This document shows, in pieces, positions 1-5,131 of a stretch of 5,131 nt of DNA. The stretch spans positions 4,024-9,154 of the forward strand of contig JAHFUU010000060.1 in the NCBI GenBank assembly GCA_023264915.1. The letters are read 5' to 3'. The translations under genes and the position numbers were made by a program. Under the pieces are notes generated by a model that was given only the letters and a program-made list of their open reading frames with translations, made no database searches and had not been told where the DNA came from. This DNA comes from Microthrixaceae bacterium (lineage in GTDB: Bacteria > Actinomycetota > Acidimicrobiia > Acidimicrobiales > Acidimicrobilacustridaceae). Within the stretch, counting starts at the first letter, position 1. The number at the start of each line of letters is the position of its first letter.

Positions 1-207
1 GATCGAATCGACGCTCCCCTGACCGCGAGATGATTTGGCCAAGCCCAGCCAGGGGTCCGAAGCGAAGGGCTGCACGACGATAATCGTTGCCGGACGCTCC
101 CTGGTGCCACACCGGTACCGCAGGTGCGCAGGCATGCCGTCCTTGTCGGGGAAGCCGGTCAGATCCGCTGGCCTGCTGACCTGCCGAGCTGGGGCATCGG
201 CCACCAT
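1..207 (-). CDS. Possible unrecognised protein, N-terminal part, runs off left edge
   Basis: An open frame reads leftward from an ATG at 207-205 (followed directly by GTG at 204-202) to the window edge without a stop, giving 69 codons. An in-frame stop at 243-241 limits how far upstream it can start. About three quarters of the third codon positions are G or C, and the amino-acid mix is plausible, with D, E, K, F and W spread through it (for example ATIIVVQPFASDPWLGLAK near the edge). I do not recognise the family and see no signal peptide or motif. The start lies 17 bases from the SURF1 start on the other strand, so the two genes would be divergent. No good Shine-Dalgarno sequence precedes it. 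Another start is the in-frame ATG at 135-133. A plus-strand frame over the same bases has similar third-position bias but a cysteine- and arginine-rich product, so the minus strand is preferred, weakly. Confidence 0.4.
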   Translation of the reverse strand, partial: MVADAPARQVSRPADLTGFPDKDGMPAHLRYRCGTRERPATIIVVQPFASDPWLGLAKSSRGQGSVDSI

Positions 208-212
208 CGCCG

Positions 213-218
213 TAGCCT
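213..218 (+). promoter_or_regulatory. Candidate -10 element (TAGCCT), leaderless SURF1 mRNA
   Basis: TAGCCT fits the TANNNT -10 consensus of actinobacterial housekeeping sigma factors. Six bases separate it from the GTG start of the SURF1 gene, so transcription would begin at or next to the start codon. No Shine-Dalgarno sequence lies before that GTG, which agrees with a leaderless message. I see no convincing -35 at 16-19 bases upstream. Confidence 0.45.
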
Positions 219-224
219 GGCACG

Positions 225-1007
225 GTGTCGCGTTACCGCTTCATGCTGACGCCCCGCTGGATCCTCTTGACGGTGCTGGTTGCTGTTGCGGTAGCCGTCA
301 TGGTCCGCCTCGGCTTCTGGCAGCTGGCGCGCCTGTCTGATCGCCGCGCTTCGAACGCGCAGATGATGGCACGGCAAGGCCAGGAACCACTCGACGCAGG
401 GAGTCTTGACCACCTGCGCGCAGATCAGGCCCAGGTCCCCGAATCCATCTGGCGCGAGGTGAGGGTCACCGGCACCTACCGCTCAGAGGACCAGGTGCTG
501 GTCCAGCGTTCCAACAACGGCGCACCGGGGTTCTGGGTCGTGACACCCCTCCTCACCCAGGAAGGCGTTGCTGTCGCCGTGAACCGTGGGTGGGTCCCGA
601 TCACCGTTGGAGACGGTGGCGACCCGCGGACCTACTCGGCGCCGGCCGGCGAGGTCACGGTAACGGGCCTGGTGCAAGCACCCGAGCAGGAGCGGGCGGT
701 GCAAGAAGCCGGCCCGGGCGGAGCTCGCCTGTCGGTCCTCTCCAGAGTCGATCTGGGTCGCATGTCAGGACAGGTGCCCTATGCCCTCGTCCCGATCTGG
801 GTGTTGATGGGTGAGCAGCAGCCTGCACAAGACGGGCCCTTGCCGATGTTGGTTCTGCCACCCCCACCCGATGACGGTCCGCATCTCAACTACGCAGGCC
901 AGTGGTTCATCTTCGCGACCCTCACCGTGGTGGTCTTCCCGATGGCTGTGCGGCGCGCGGCCAGATCCCGCCAGGCCCAAGGCACCGTCGACGGGAGAAA
1001 CACCTGA
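225..1007 (+). CDS. SURF1 family cytochrome c oxidase assembly protein
   Basis: SURF1 proteins help assemble haem-copper cytochrome c oxidase, probably at the haem a insertion step, in the cytoplasmic membrane. The 260-residue product has the family layout. A short N-terminus ending in LTPRW leads into a membrane helix at about 12-28, followed by the conserved GFWQLARL at 30-37. A large extracytoplasmic domain carries the hallmark NRGWVP at 120-125. A second membrane helix at about 226-243 follows the second hallmark HLNYAGQWF at 220-228, and a short basic tail ends the protein. The length is normal for bacterial members. GTG at 225 is chosen because SRYRF before LTPRW resembles the usual SURF1 beginning and a -10-like hexamer sits six bases upstream; ATG at 243 is an alternative. 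It is the first gene of a close plus-strand series. Its presence suggests an aerobe with an aa3-type oxidase, although no oxidase subunit is in view. Confidence 0.92.
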   Translation: MSRYRFMLTPRWILLTVLVAVAVAVMVRLGFWQLARLSDRRASNAQMMARQGQEPLDAGSLDHLRADQAQVPESIWREVRVTGTYRSEDQVLVQRSNNGAPGFWVVTPLLTQEGVAVAVNRGWVPITVGDGGDPRTYSAPAGEVTVTGLVQAPEQERAVQEAGPGGARLSVLSRVDLGRMSGQVPYALVPIWVLMGEQQPAQDGPLPMLVLPPPPDDGPHLNYAGQWFIFATLTVVVFPMAVRRAARSRQAQGTVDGRNT

Positions 1008-1019
1008 GTTGGCCACTGG

Positions 1020-1025
1020 TAGCCT
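1020..1025 (+). promoter_or_regulatory. Weak candidate -10 element (TAGCCT) before the winged-helix gene
   Basis: The same seven bases, TAGCCTG, that precede SURF1 at 213-219 recur here, 13 bases after the SURF1 stop and 47 bases before the next start codon. If functional, this would give the downstream genes their own start site with a leader of about 40 bases. No -35 is evident, and the genes are close enough to be co-transcribed without it. Confidence 0.2.
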
Positions 1026-1061
1026 GCGGGCACGAGATCACCGGCTTGCCCGGTGCGACAC

Positions 1062-1066
1062 GGGGG
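1062..1066 (+). promoter_or_regulatory. Ribosome binding site (GGGGG) deciding the start at 1073
   Basis: A run of five G lies six bases before the ATG at 1073. It can pair with the CCUCC of 16S rRNA only imperfectly (through G-U pairs), but it is the best site in the gap. It favours ATG 1073 over the in-frame ATG at 902, which lies inside SURF1. Confidence 0.4.
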
Positions 1067-1072
1067 ATCGTC

Positions 1073-1723
1073 ATGGCGCACGCGAGCGAACCAGAGCTCT
1101 TGGTGCTCACAGCCCTCAGGCTCAAGTCGTTCGCCCTTGCCGAGTCGGTGGCCGCTGCTGCGGGCTTGGAGCTCGATCGGGCCGAACCGATCCTGGCGGA
1201 TCTGGCCGAACGTGCGCTGGCCAGGTACCGCGAAGGTGTTCTGACGGGGTGGCTGTTGACTCCCTCGGGCAGGCAGCTGGGCGAGAGCCTCCTCGCCGCG
1301 GAGCTGGAAGCCGTCGGTGGTCGAGCGGTCGTCGAGGGCGCCTATCACCAGTTCTTGTCGCTCAACGCGGACCTGTTGGGCATCTGCACCGACTGGCAGT
1401 TGCTGGGTGGTGTCGATTCCCAGACGTTGAACGACCATTCTGACCCTGACCACGACGCCTCGGTCATCGCTCGCCTGGCGGTGGTCGACGACAAGGTCGG
1501 GCCGCTGCTCCTCGACCTGACCGGTGTGCTCGATCGTTTCGGCGGTTACAGAACCAGGTTGGAACATGCGCTTGGCCGGGTGCAGGCTGGAGCGTCCGGC
1601 GGTGACGGGTGGGCCGACTGGTTCACGAAGCCGACGATCGACTCCTACCACACGGTGTGGTTCGAGCTGCACGAGAACCTGCTAGCGACACTGGGCGTAC
1701 AGCGGGCCACCGAAGGCCACTAG
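1073..1723 (+). CDS. Winged-helix (MarR-like) protein with unnamed C-terminal domain; possible regulator
   Basis: The 216-residue product has two parts. Residues 7-75 look like a winged helix: a helix at 7-20, a helix with small residues at 21-31, a probable recognition helix at 33-50, then a strand-turn-strand wing ending in LTPSGRQLGE (62-71), as in MarR- and PadR-like proteins. Residues 91-209 form a domain rich in blocks that look conserved: FLSLNADLLGICTDWQ (94-109), NDHSDPDHD (120-128) and DSYHTVWFELHENLL (190-204). The many H, D, W and C residues could bind a ligand or metal, but I cannot say which. Similar two-part proteins occur in actinobacteria from memory; I know no function. There is no signal peptide or membrane helix, so it is cytoplasmic. 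It lies 65 bases after SURF1 and 41 bases before dapA, probably in the same transcript. Whether it binds DNA, and what it controls, is not shown. Confidence 0.8.
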   Translation: MAHASEPELLVLTALRLKSFALAESVAAAAGLELDRAEPILADLAERALARYREGVLTGWLLTPSGRQLGESLLAAELEAVGGRAVVEGAYHQFLSLNADLLGICTDWQLLGGVDSQTLNDHSDPDHDASVIARLAVVDDKVGPLLLDLTGVLDRFGGYRTRLEHALGRVQAGASGGDGWADWFTKPTIDSYHTVWFELHENLLATLGVQRATEGH

Positions 1724-1751
1724 CCCTCCGATCCACAAGGTCTATGACATC

Positions 1752-1757
1752 AGGAGA
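1752..1757 (+). promoter_or_regulatory. Strong ribosome binding site (AGGAGA) of dapA
   Basis: AGGAGA lies seven bases before ATG 1765, ideal spacing. In-frame ATGs also occur at 1744 and 1759, but the first has only AAGG three bases ahead and the second overlaps the site, so 1765 is the likely start. Confidence 0.75.
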
Positions 1758-1764
1758 GATGAAG

Positions 1765-2661
1765 ATGCCCCGCTTCGGCCCCGTCCTCACAGCCATGGTC
1801 ACCCCGTTCACCCCTGACGGGCGGCTCGATCTGGACGGTGTCGAGAGGTTGGCCGCCTATCTGGTCGACCAAGGCAACGACGGTCTGGTGGTCACCGGCA
1901 CCACAGGCGAGGGGTCGGTGCTGACAGACAAGGAGCAGGTGAAGGTCTGGCGTGTTGCCCGAAAGGCCGTCGATGTTCCCCTCATCGCGGGCTCGGGCAC
2001 CAACGACACTGCTCACGCGGTCGAGTTGACGACCAAGGCAGGTGAGGCGGGGATGAACGGTGTCCTGATCGTGACGCCTTACTACAACCGCCCGAGCCAG
2101 GGGGGAATAGAGCAGCACTTCAGGGCCGTCGCCGCCGCTACTGACCTGCCGGTGCTGGCCTATGACATCCCGGTTCGGACCGGCCGCAAGATCTCCACCG
2201 AGACGCTGGTGCGACTGGCCGAGGTCGACAACATCGTCGGCGTGAAGGACGCGGCGGGAAATCCCGCGGAGTCGGCCCGCCTCGTGGCGGCGACGCCCGC
2301 TGACTTCGAGCTGTACTCGGGTGAGGACTCCATGACGTTGCCGCTGTTGTCGATCGGAGCGGTCGGCATCATCGGTGTGGCCACGCACTGGGTCGCTCGG
2401 GAGATGTCTGAGATGATCGCTGCTTTCACCAAGGGCGATCTCGAGCGGGCACGCGAGCTCAACGCGGTGATGCTCGAGTCATTTGACTTCGAGAGCTCAG
2501 ATTCCGCACCCAACCCGATCCCGACCAAGTCGTTGCTTCGCGTCCTGGGCCAGCCCGCCGGCCAATGCCGGTTGCCGATGGGCCCGGCACCTGCCGGCCT
2601 CGATGACCGCGCCCGCGAGGTGCTGGCCGGCCTCGGCCGCCCCGCCAGCCCGAGAACCTGA
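1765..2661 (+). CDS. dapA: 4-hydroxy-tetrahydrodipicolinate synthase (dihydrodipicolinate synthase)
   Basis: DapA condenses pyruvate with L-aspartate 4-semialdehyde in the cytoplasm, the first step committed to lysine and diaminopimelate. The 298-residue product is a complete class I aldolase barrel of normal length (E. coli DapA has 292). Visible motifs in order are GTTGE at 45-49 with the pocket threonines; TPYYNRPSQGG at 104-114 with the proton-relay Tyr107; YDIPVRTG at 133-140 with catalytic Tyr133 and the substrate-binding Arg138; the Schiff-base Lys161 in GVKDAAGN (159-166); GEDSM at 186-190; and NPIPTK at 250-255 near the C-terminus. Tyr107, Tyr133, Arg138 and Lys161 carry the same numbers as in the E. 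coli enzyme, which supports the ATG at 1765. YDIP in place of the YNVP of E. coli is a mild variant. The strong Shine-Dalgarno sequence and 41-base gap suggest co-transcription with the winged-helix gene. rnj follows after 142 bases, an order also seen in mycobacteria. Confidence 0.96.
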   Translation: MPRFGPVLTAMVTPFTPDGRLDLDGVERLAAYLVDQGNDGLVVTGTTGEGSVLTDKEQVKVWRVARKAVDVPLIAGSGTNDTAHAVELTTKAGEAGMNGVLIVTPYYNRPSQGGIEQHFRAVAAATDLPVLAYDIPVRTGRKISTETLVRLAEVDNIVGVKDAAGNPAESARLVAATPADFELYSGEDSMTLPLLSIGAVGIIGVATHWVAREMSEMIAAFTKGDLERARELNAVMLESFDFESSDSAPNPIPTKSLLRVLGQPAGQCRLPMGPAPAGLDDRAREVLAGLGRPASPRT

Positions 2662-2793
2662 GTGATCGGGCCGGTCAGCGATCCCGAAGGCCCTTGGCAC
2701 TTCCCGGACGACACCGGCACGGTCCAGGTCGCCCAGGACCACGTAGACCTCGACCCGACTCCCGCAACTACCCATCCCGAGGATCGAGGTTAG
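2662..2793 (+). other. Small open frame (43 codons) abutting the dapA stop; doubtful gene
   Basis: GTG at 2662 directly follows the dapA TGA, in the same frame, and the frame stays open to TAG at 2791-2793. The product would be acidic, rich in D, P, T and H, with no membrane helix. About 74 percent of third positions are G or C, as in real genes here. It could be a small translationally coupled protein, a C-terminal extension made by readthrough, or a chance open frame in GC-rich spacer. The minus strand is also open here, so coding bias does not decide. There is no ribosome binding site of its own. I found no terminator with a U tract in this gap; only short inverted repeats are visible (for example GGTCC at 2721-2725 with GGACC at 2736-2740). 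Confidence 0.2.
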
Positions 2794-2796
2794 TGT
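2791..2796 (+). promoter_or_regulatory. Candidate -10 element (TAGTGT), leaderless rnj mRNA
   Basis: TAGTGT fits TANNNT and ends seven bases before the ATG of rnj, so the transcript would begin at about the start codon. No Shine-Dalgarno sequence lies at normal distance; GAGG at 2786-2789 is 14 bases away. No clear -35 is seen. This would make rnj a separate transcription unit from dapA. Confidence 0.5.
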
Positions 2797-2803
2797 TGTC
2801 CAG

Positions 2804-4468
2804 ATGCCTGAGCCGGTGACGATCACGTTCTTGGGCGGGCTTGGCGAGATCGGTCGCAATTGCGCCTGCGTCGAGGTGTCGGGGCGCATGCTGCTGCTCG
2901 ACTGCGGGTTGATGTTCCCCGATCTGGACATGCTCGGCATCGACTTGGTGCTGCCTGACTTCTCCTACATCCTCGACAACGCCGAGCGCATCGAAGGTGT
3001 GATCGCAACCCACGGGCACGAGGACCACGTCGGGGGGTTGTCCTTCCTCGCTCGGGAGTTGTCGTTCCCGGTCTACGGGTCTGCCTTGACTCTCGGGCTC
3101 GCCGCGAACCGAATAGACGAGGCGGGGCTGGCAGACAGCGTCGAGATGATCCCGGTACGGGACGGTGAGCGCCGCAGGATCGGGCCGTTCGACGTTGAGT
3201 TCATCCCCGTCACACATTCGGTGCCTTTCGGTCTGGCCACCGCGTTCCACACCCCCCAAGGCACGGTGCTCCACACCGGAGACTTCAAGCTCGATCTCAC
3301 ACCCGTGGACGGCCGGCTGACCGATCTCGCACGGATCGGGTCGATCGCTGACCAGCACGGAGTCCGGCTGCTGCTGTCAGATTCGACCAATGCAGAAGAG
3401 AAGGGCCACTCCCAGTCCGAGAGCGATGTGGGCGACGTCCTATACCAGCTGTTCCACAGCCATGAGGGCCAGCGCATCATCGCAACGTGCTTCGCCAGCC
3501 ACATCCATCGCGTGCAACAGATCGCCGATGCCGCCCTCGCGTTCGGCCGGACCATCGCGACGATGGGGCTCTCGATGGGCAAGAACGTGCGCCTGGCACG
3601 CGAGATGGGATTGCTTCACATCCCAGATCACGCATTGCGTGACGTCGCAGACATCGCTGACATCGACCCGGCCCGGTTGTGCGTCATCTCGACAGGCTCG
3701 CAAGGCGAGCCGATGTCTGCGCTGGCTCTGCTCGCGTCGAGTGACAACAAGTTCCTGAAGATCACCGGCGGCGATGTTGTCATCATGAGCTCCCATCCGA
3801 TCCCGGGCAACGAGGCCAATGTCTCGAAGGTGATCGACGGCTTGGTGCGGCTGGGCGCTGAGGTCGTGCACAGCGGCATCTCCGACGTGCATTCCACCGG
3901 GCATGCCAAAGAGGAAGAGCTCAAGACGATGCTGTCGATCGCTCGCCCTGATTGGTTCACACCCGTGCACGGTGAGTACCGGCACCTCACGGCGCATGCC
4001 CGCCTCGCGCGCCGCATGGGCGTGCCGGACAGCCATGTGATCGTCTGTGAGGACGGTGACCGGTTGGTCATCGACGACAGCGGCATCACGGTCGAGCGCA
4101 GGGCCGTCCCTGCTGGGTACCTCTACGTCGACGGAATCGTCGGAGATGTGGGTTCAGGCGTGCTGCGTGACAGGCGTGTGCTGGCCGAAGAGGGCGTCGT
4201 CGTGGTCGTCGTCGCCGTGGATGTCACCAGTGGTGCGGTGATAACCGGCCCCGAGATCATCACGCGAGGGTGGGTGCATGCTCCCGAAGCCGAGGATCTG
4301 CTGGACCAGTGTGCCGAGCGGGTCAACGACGCGATCAAAGAGGCCTTCCAGAAGGAGGCGATCGACATCGAGACCCTGCAACGTTATGTGCGGCGAGCAG
4401 CAGGCAAGTTCGTGAACGAGCAGACGCGCCGCCGGCCGATGATCGTCCCGGTCGTCATGGAGGCCTGA
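2804..4468 (+). CDS. rnj: Ribonuclease J
   Basis: RNase J is a zinc-dependent metallo-beta-lactamase-fold nuclease with 5'-to-3' exonuclease and endonuclease activity, acting in mRNA decay and rRNA maturation in the cytoplasm. The 554-residue product is full length (family about 550-560). GGLGEIGRN at 11-19 opens the lactamase domain. HGHEDH at 70-75 supplies metal ligands, followed by His138 (VTHS) and Asp160 (HTGDFKLD). SDSTNA at 192-197 leads to the beta-CASP domain, with FASHIHRVQQ at 230-239, STGSQGEP at 296-303 and SSHPIPGNE at 329-337. HSTGHA at 363-368 and PVHGEYRHL at 387-395 hold the late histidines. The C-terminal domain runs from about 440 to the end. All expected catalytic histidines and aspartates are present, so it should be active. 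HSTGHA is a small change from the usual HVSGHA. ATG 2804 begins just before the conserved TITFLGGLGEIG. It sits between dapA and ftsK, as commonly in actinobacteria. Confidence 0.97.
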   Translation: MPEPVTITFLGGLGEIGRNCACVEVSGRMLLLDCGLMFPDLDMLGIDLVLPDFSYILDNAERIEGVIATHGHEDHVGGLSFLARELSFPVYGSALTLGLAANRIDEAGLADSVEMIPVRDGERRRIGPFDVEFIPVTHSVPFGLATAFHTPQGTVLHTGDFKLDLTPVDGRLTDLARIGSIADQHGVRLLLSDSTNAEEKGHSQSESDVGDVLYQLFHSHEGQRIIATCFASHIHRVQQIADAALAFGRTIATMGLSMGKNVRLAREMGLLHIPDHALRDVADIADIDPARLCVISTGSQGEPMSALALLASSDNKFLKITGGDVVIMSSHPIPGNEANVSKVIDGLVRLGAEVVHSGISDVHSTGHAKEEELKTMLSIARPDWFTPVHGEYRHLTAHARLARRMGVPDSHVIVCEDGDRLVIDDSGITVERRAVPAGYLYVDGIVGDVGSGVLRDRRVLAEEGVVVVVVAVDVTSGAVITGPEIITRGWVHAPEAEDLLDQCAERVNDAIKEAFQKEAIDIETLQRYVRRAAGKFVNEQTRRRPMIVPVVMEA

Positions 4469-4499
4469 CCCACCGGCCCGCGACCATCCGCGACTTGGG

Positions 4500-4505
4500 T
4501 AGGCT
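4500..4505 (+). promoter_or_regulatory. Weak candidate -10 element (TAGGCT) for the ftsK gene
   Basis: TAGGCT fits TANNNT in the gap after rnj. A start near 4512 would leave a leader of about 98 bases before the GTG at 4610. No -35 is convincing, and the hexamer overlaps a small hairpin, so its role is uncertain. Confidence 0.2.
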
Positions 4506-4519
4506 CATCTGCTGAGCTT
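4501..4519 (+). terminator. Weak hairpin after rnj, possible terminator
   Basis: GGCTCA-type arm 4501-4507 pairs with 4513-4519 (core GCTCA with TGAGC, plus one G-U and one A-U pair) around a five-base loop, 32 bases after the rnj stop. Only three T (4518-4520) follow or overlap the stem, so intrinsic termination would be poor. It may be chance. Confidence 0.2.
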
Positions 4520-4596
4520 TGCAGAACACCACGGCGCGGGCGTCTGGGCCGCTGCTGGTGCCGCGCAGTCTCGCACGTCCAGATCCATGTCGTGCC

Positions 4597-4601
4597 GGGG
4601 G
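4597..4601 (+). promoter_or_regulatory. Ribosome binding site (GGGGG) of the ftsK gene
   Basis: Five G lie eight bases before the GTG at 4610. In-frame GTGs at 4592 and 4601 are alternatives but would overlap or precede this site; GTG 4610 fits best. Confidence 0.4.
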
Positions 4602-4609
4602 TGGCTGAG

Positions 4610-5131
4610 GTGACTACGAAGCAAAAGAGCAGATCCGCGTCGAAGCCGAGATCTTCGTCGAGCAAGTCGCGCTCGACGACCTCGTCCAGGTCGGGCTCCA
4701 AGCAGAGCCCCAAGAAGGGCTCCGGCGCGCGCTCGCGAGAACGGGGCCCCCTTGGCCAAAGAGCAGGTCGTGACGCGCGCCTCAACAGCGCCGTGGAGGG
4801 CAGGCTGGCGCGCGTGCTGCATGTGGCCTTTGACGGGCATGGTCATGATGTCTGGGGTCTCGCTCTGGTCGTGGTGGGCGTCGTGTGTGGCCTGGGCATC
4901 TACCTGGACAGCGCGGGTCCCCTCGGCCACGCGGTCGCCAGCGGCGCGGGTGTGGCGTTCGGGCTGGCGTCATGGACCTTGCCGATGGTCCTCGCAGGCC
5001 TGGGTGCGATCCTCATCCGGGGGCCCAGGCGATCGGTCGACGCGACCGGGGACGACCTGGACGCGCCGCGCGCAGGCTCTGGTGGAGAGAGCTTCGAGGA
5101 CGAGCACGCCGTCACGGCGCGATGCGTGCGC
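4610..5131 (+). CDS. ftsK: FtsK/SpoIIIE-type DNA translocase, N-terminal membrane part, runs off right edge
   Basis: FtsK anchors at the division septum and pumps DNA with a C-terminal RecA-like motor, helping chromosome dimer resolution and segregation. Only the first 174 residues are in view, without the motor, so the call rests on layout and position. Residues 1-46 form a basic leader of mostly S, K, R and T with no acidic residue before Glu44. Hydrophobic segments at about 80-99 (VWGLALVVVGVVCGLGIYL) and 107-137 (ending LAGLGAILIRG) resemble the membrane domain of actinobacterial FtsK. A polar, acidic linker begins near 142. Synteny with rnj and dapA strengthens the case. GTG 4610 is chosen from the GGGGG site; GTG 4601 or 4592 would add three or six residues. 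Without the ATPase domain another membrane protein cannot be excluded. Confidence 0.8.
   Translation, partial: MTTKQKSRSASKPRSSSSKSRSTTSSRSGSKQSPKKGSGARSRERGPLGQRAGRDARLNSAVEGRLARVLHVAFDGHGHDVWGLALVVVGVVCGLGIYLDSAGPLGHAVASGAGVAFGLASWTLPMVLAGLGAILIRGPRRSVDATGDDLDAPRAGSGGESFEDEHAVTARCVR

Noticed and set aside
1..33. Possible last ten codons of a plus-strand gene (frame 1, TGA at 31-33)
   Set aside because: Eleven codons cannot be judged, and the opposite strand offers a longer, better open frame.
35..340. Plus-strand open frame of 101 codons over the left region and into SURF1
   Set aside because: It overlaps the first third of SURF1 in another frame, starts with TTG and has a cysteine- and arginine-rich product typical of a shadow frame.
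902..1072. Upstream extension of the winged-helix gene to ATG 902
   Set aside because: This would overlap SURF1 by over 100 bases and add an arginine-rich shadow sequence; ATG 1073 has a better ribosome binding site and leads directly into the winged-helix fold.
890..1672. Minus-strand open frame of 260 codons opposite the winged-helix gene
   Set aside because: It mirrors a real gene that has coherent domain motifs; its own product is rich in R, Q and V without recognisable motifs.
1609..1764. Upstream extension of dapA to 1609
   Set aside because: It overlaps the end of the winged-helix gene, and known DapA enzymes begin close to residue 1 of the 1765 start.
1750..2388. Minus-strand open frame of 212 codons opposite dapA
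   Set aside because: It is the complement of a clear dapA with all catalytic residues.
2664..2693. Short inverted repeats after dapA (TCGGG with CCCGA, GGGCC with GGCCC)
   Set aside because: Stems are five base pairs, mutually exclusive, with long loops and no following U tract, so a terminator is not supported.
2497..2940. Minus-strand open frame of 147 codons across the dapA-rnj gap
   Set aside because: Part of it reads like protein, but it overlaps the ends of two certain genes, has no recognisable motif and would need to start inside rnj.
4195..4212. GTC/GTG repeat coding six valines in RNase J
   Set aside because: A valine-rich beta strand is normal at this place in the C-terminal domain; the repeat is too short to call a functional element.
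4384..4930. Minus-strand open frames opposite the end of rnj and the start of ftsK
   Set aside because: They are shadows of rnj and of the ftsK coding sequence and have no family features.

Overview
This window is GC-rich chromosomal DNA from an aerobic actinobacterium-like organism. The evidence is the strong G/C preference at third codon positions, the GTG starts, the TANNNT-type -10 candidates and above all the gene order dapA - rnj - ftsK. That order is familiar from actinobacteria: in Mycobacterium tuberculosis, dapA and rnj are adjacent with ftsK a few genes on. A deep-branching class such as Acidimicrobiia is possible, but that is a guess from sequence flavour. Most of the window is ordinary housekeeping sequence. 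I did not find an undescribed system, CRISPR array, mobile element, tRNA or rRNA.

Layout. Positions 1-207 may hold the first 69 codons of an unrecognised gene on the minus strand that leaves through the left edge. Next, on the plus strand, comes a SURF1-family cytochrome oxidase assembly protein (225-1007). It is followed by an unnamed protein with a winged-helix N-terminus and a conserved-looking C-terminal domain (1073-1723). Then comes dapA, 4-hydroxy-tetrahydrodipicolinate synthase (1765-2661). After a 142-base gap comes rnj, ribonuclease J (2804-4468). After a further 141-base gap comes the N-terminal part of an FtsK/SpoIIIE-type DNA translocase (4610 to the right edge).

Expression. SURF1, the winged-helix gene and dapA lie close together (gaps of 65 and 41 bases). 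The second and third have purine-rich ribosome binding sites, so the three may share a transcript. SURF1 and rnj have no Shine-Dalgarno sequence; instead each has a TAGNNT hexamer 6-7 bases before its start codon, the arrangement expected of leaderless mRNAs. All four TAGNNT hexamers I found on the plus strand lie between genes, one before each of SURF1, the winged-helix gene, rnj and ftsK.

Roles. The genes do not form one pathway. SURF1 supports aerobic respiration. DapA makes the precursor of lysine and diaminopimelate for the cell wall. RNase J matures and degrades RNA. FtsK moves chromosome ends at division. The dapA-rnj-ftsK block is a conserved neighbourhood rather than a functional unit. 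The points most worth checking are the leaderless promoters, the overlapping divergent promoters at 207-225, the C-terminal domain of the winged-helix protein, and a 43-codon open frame directly behind the dapA stop.
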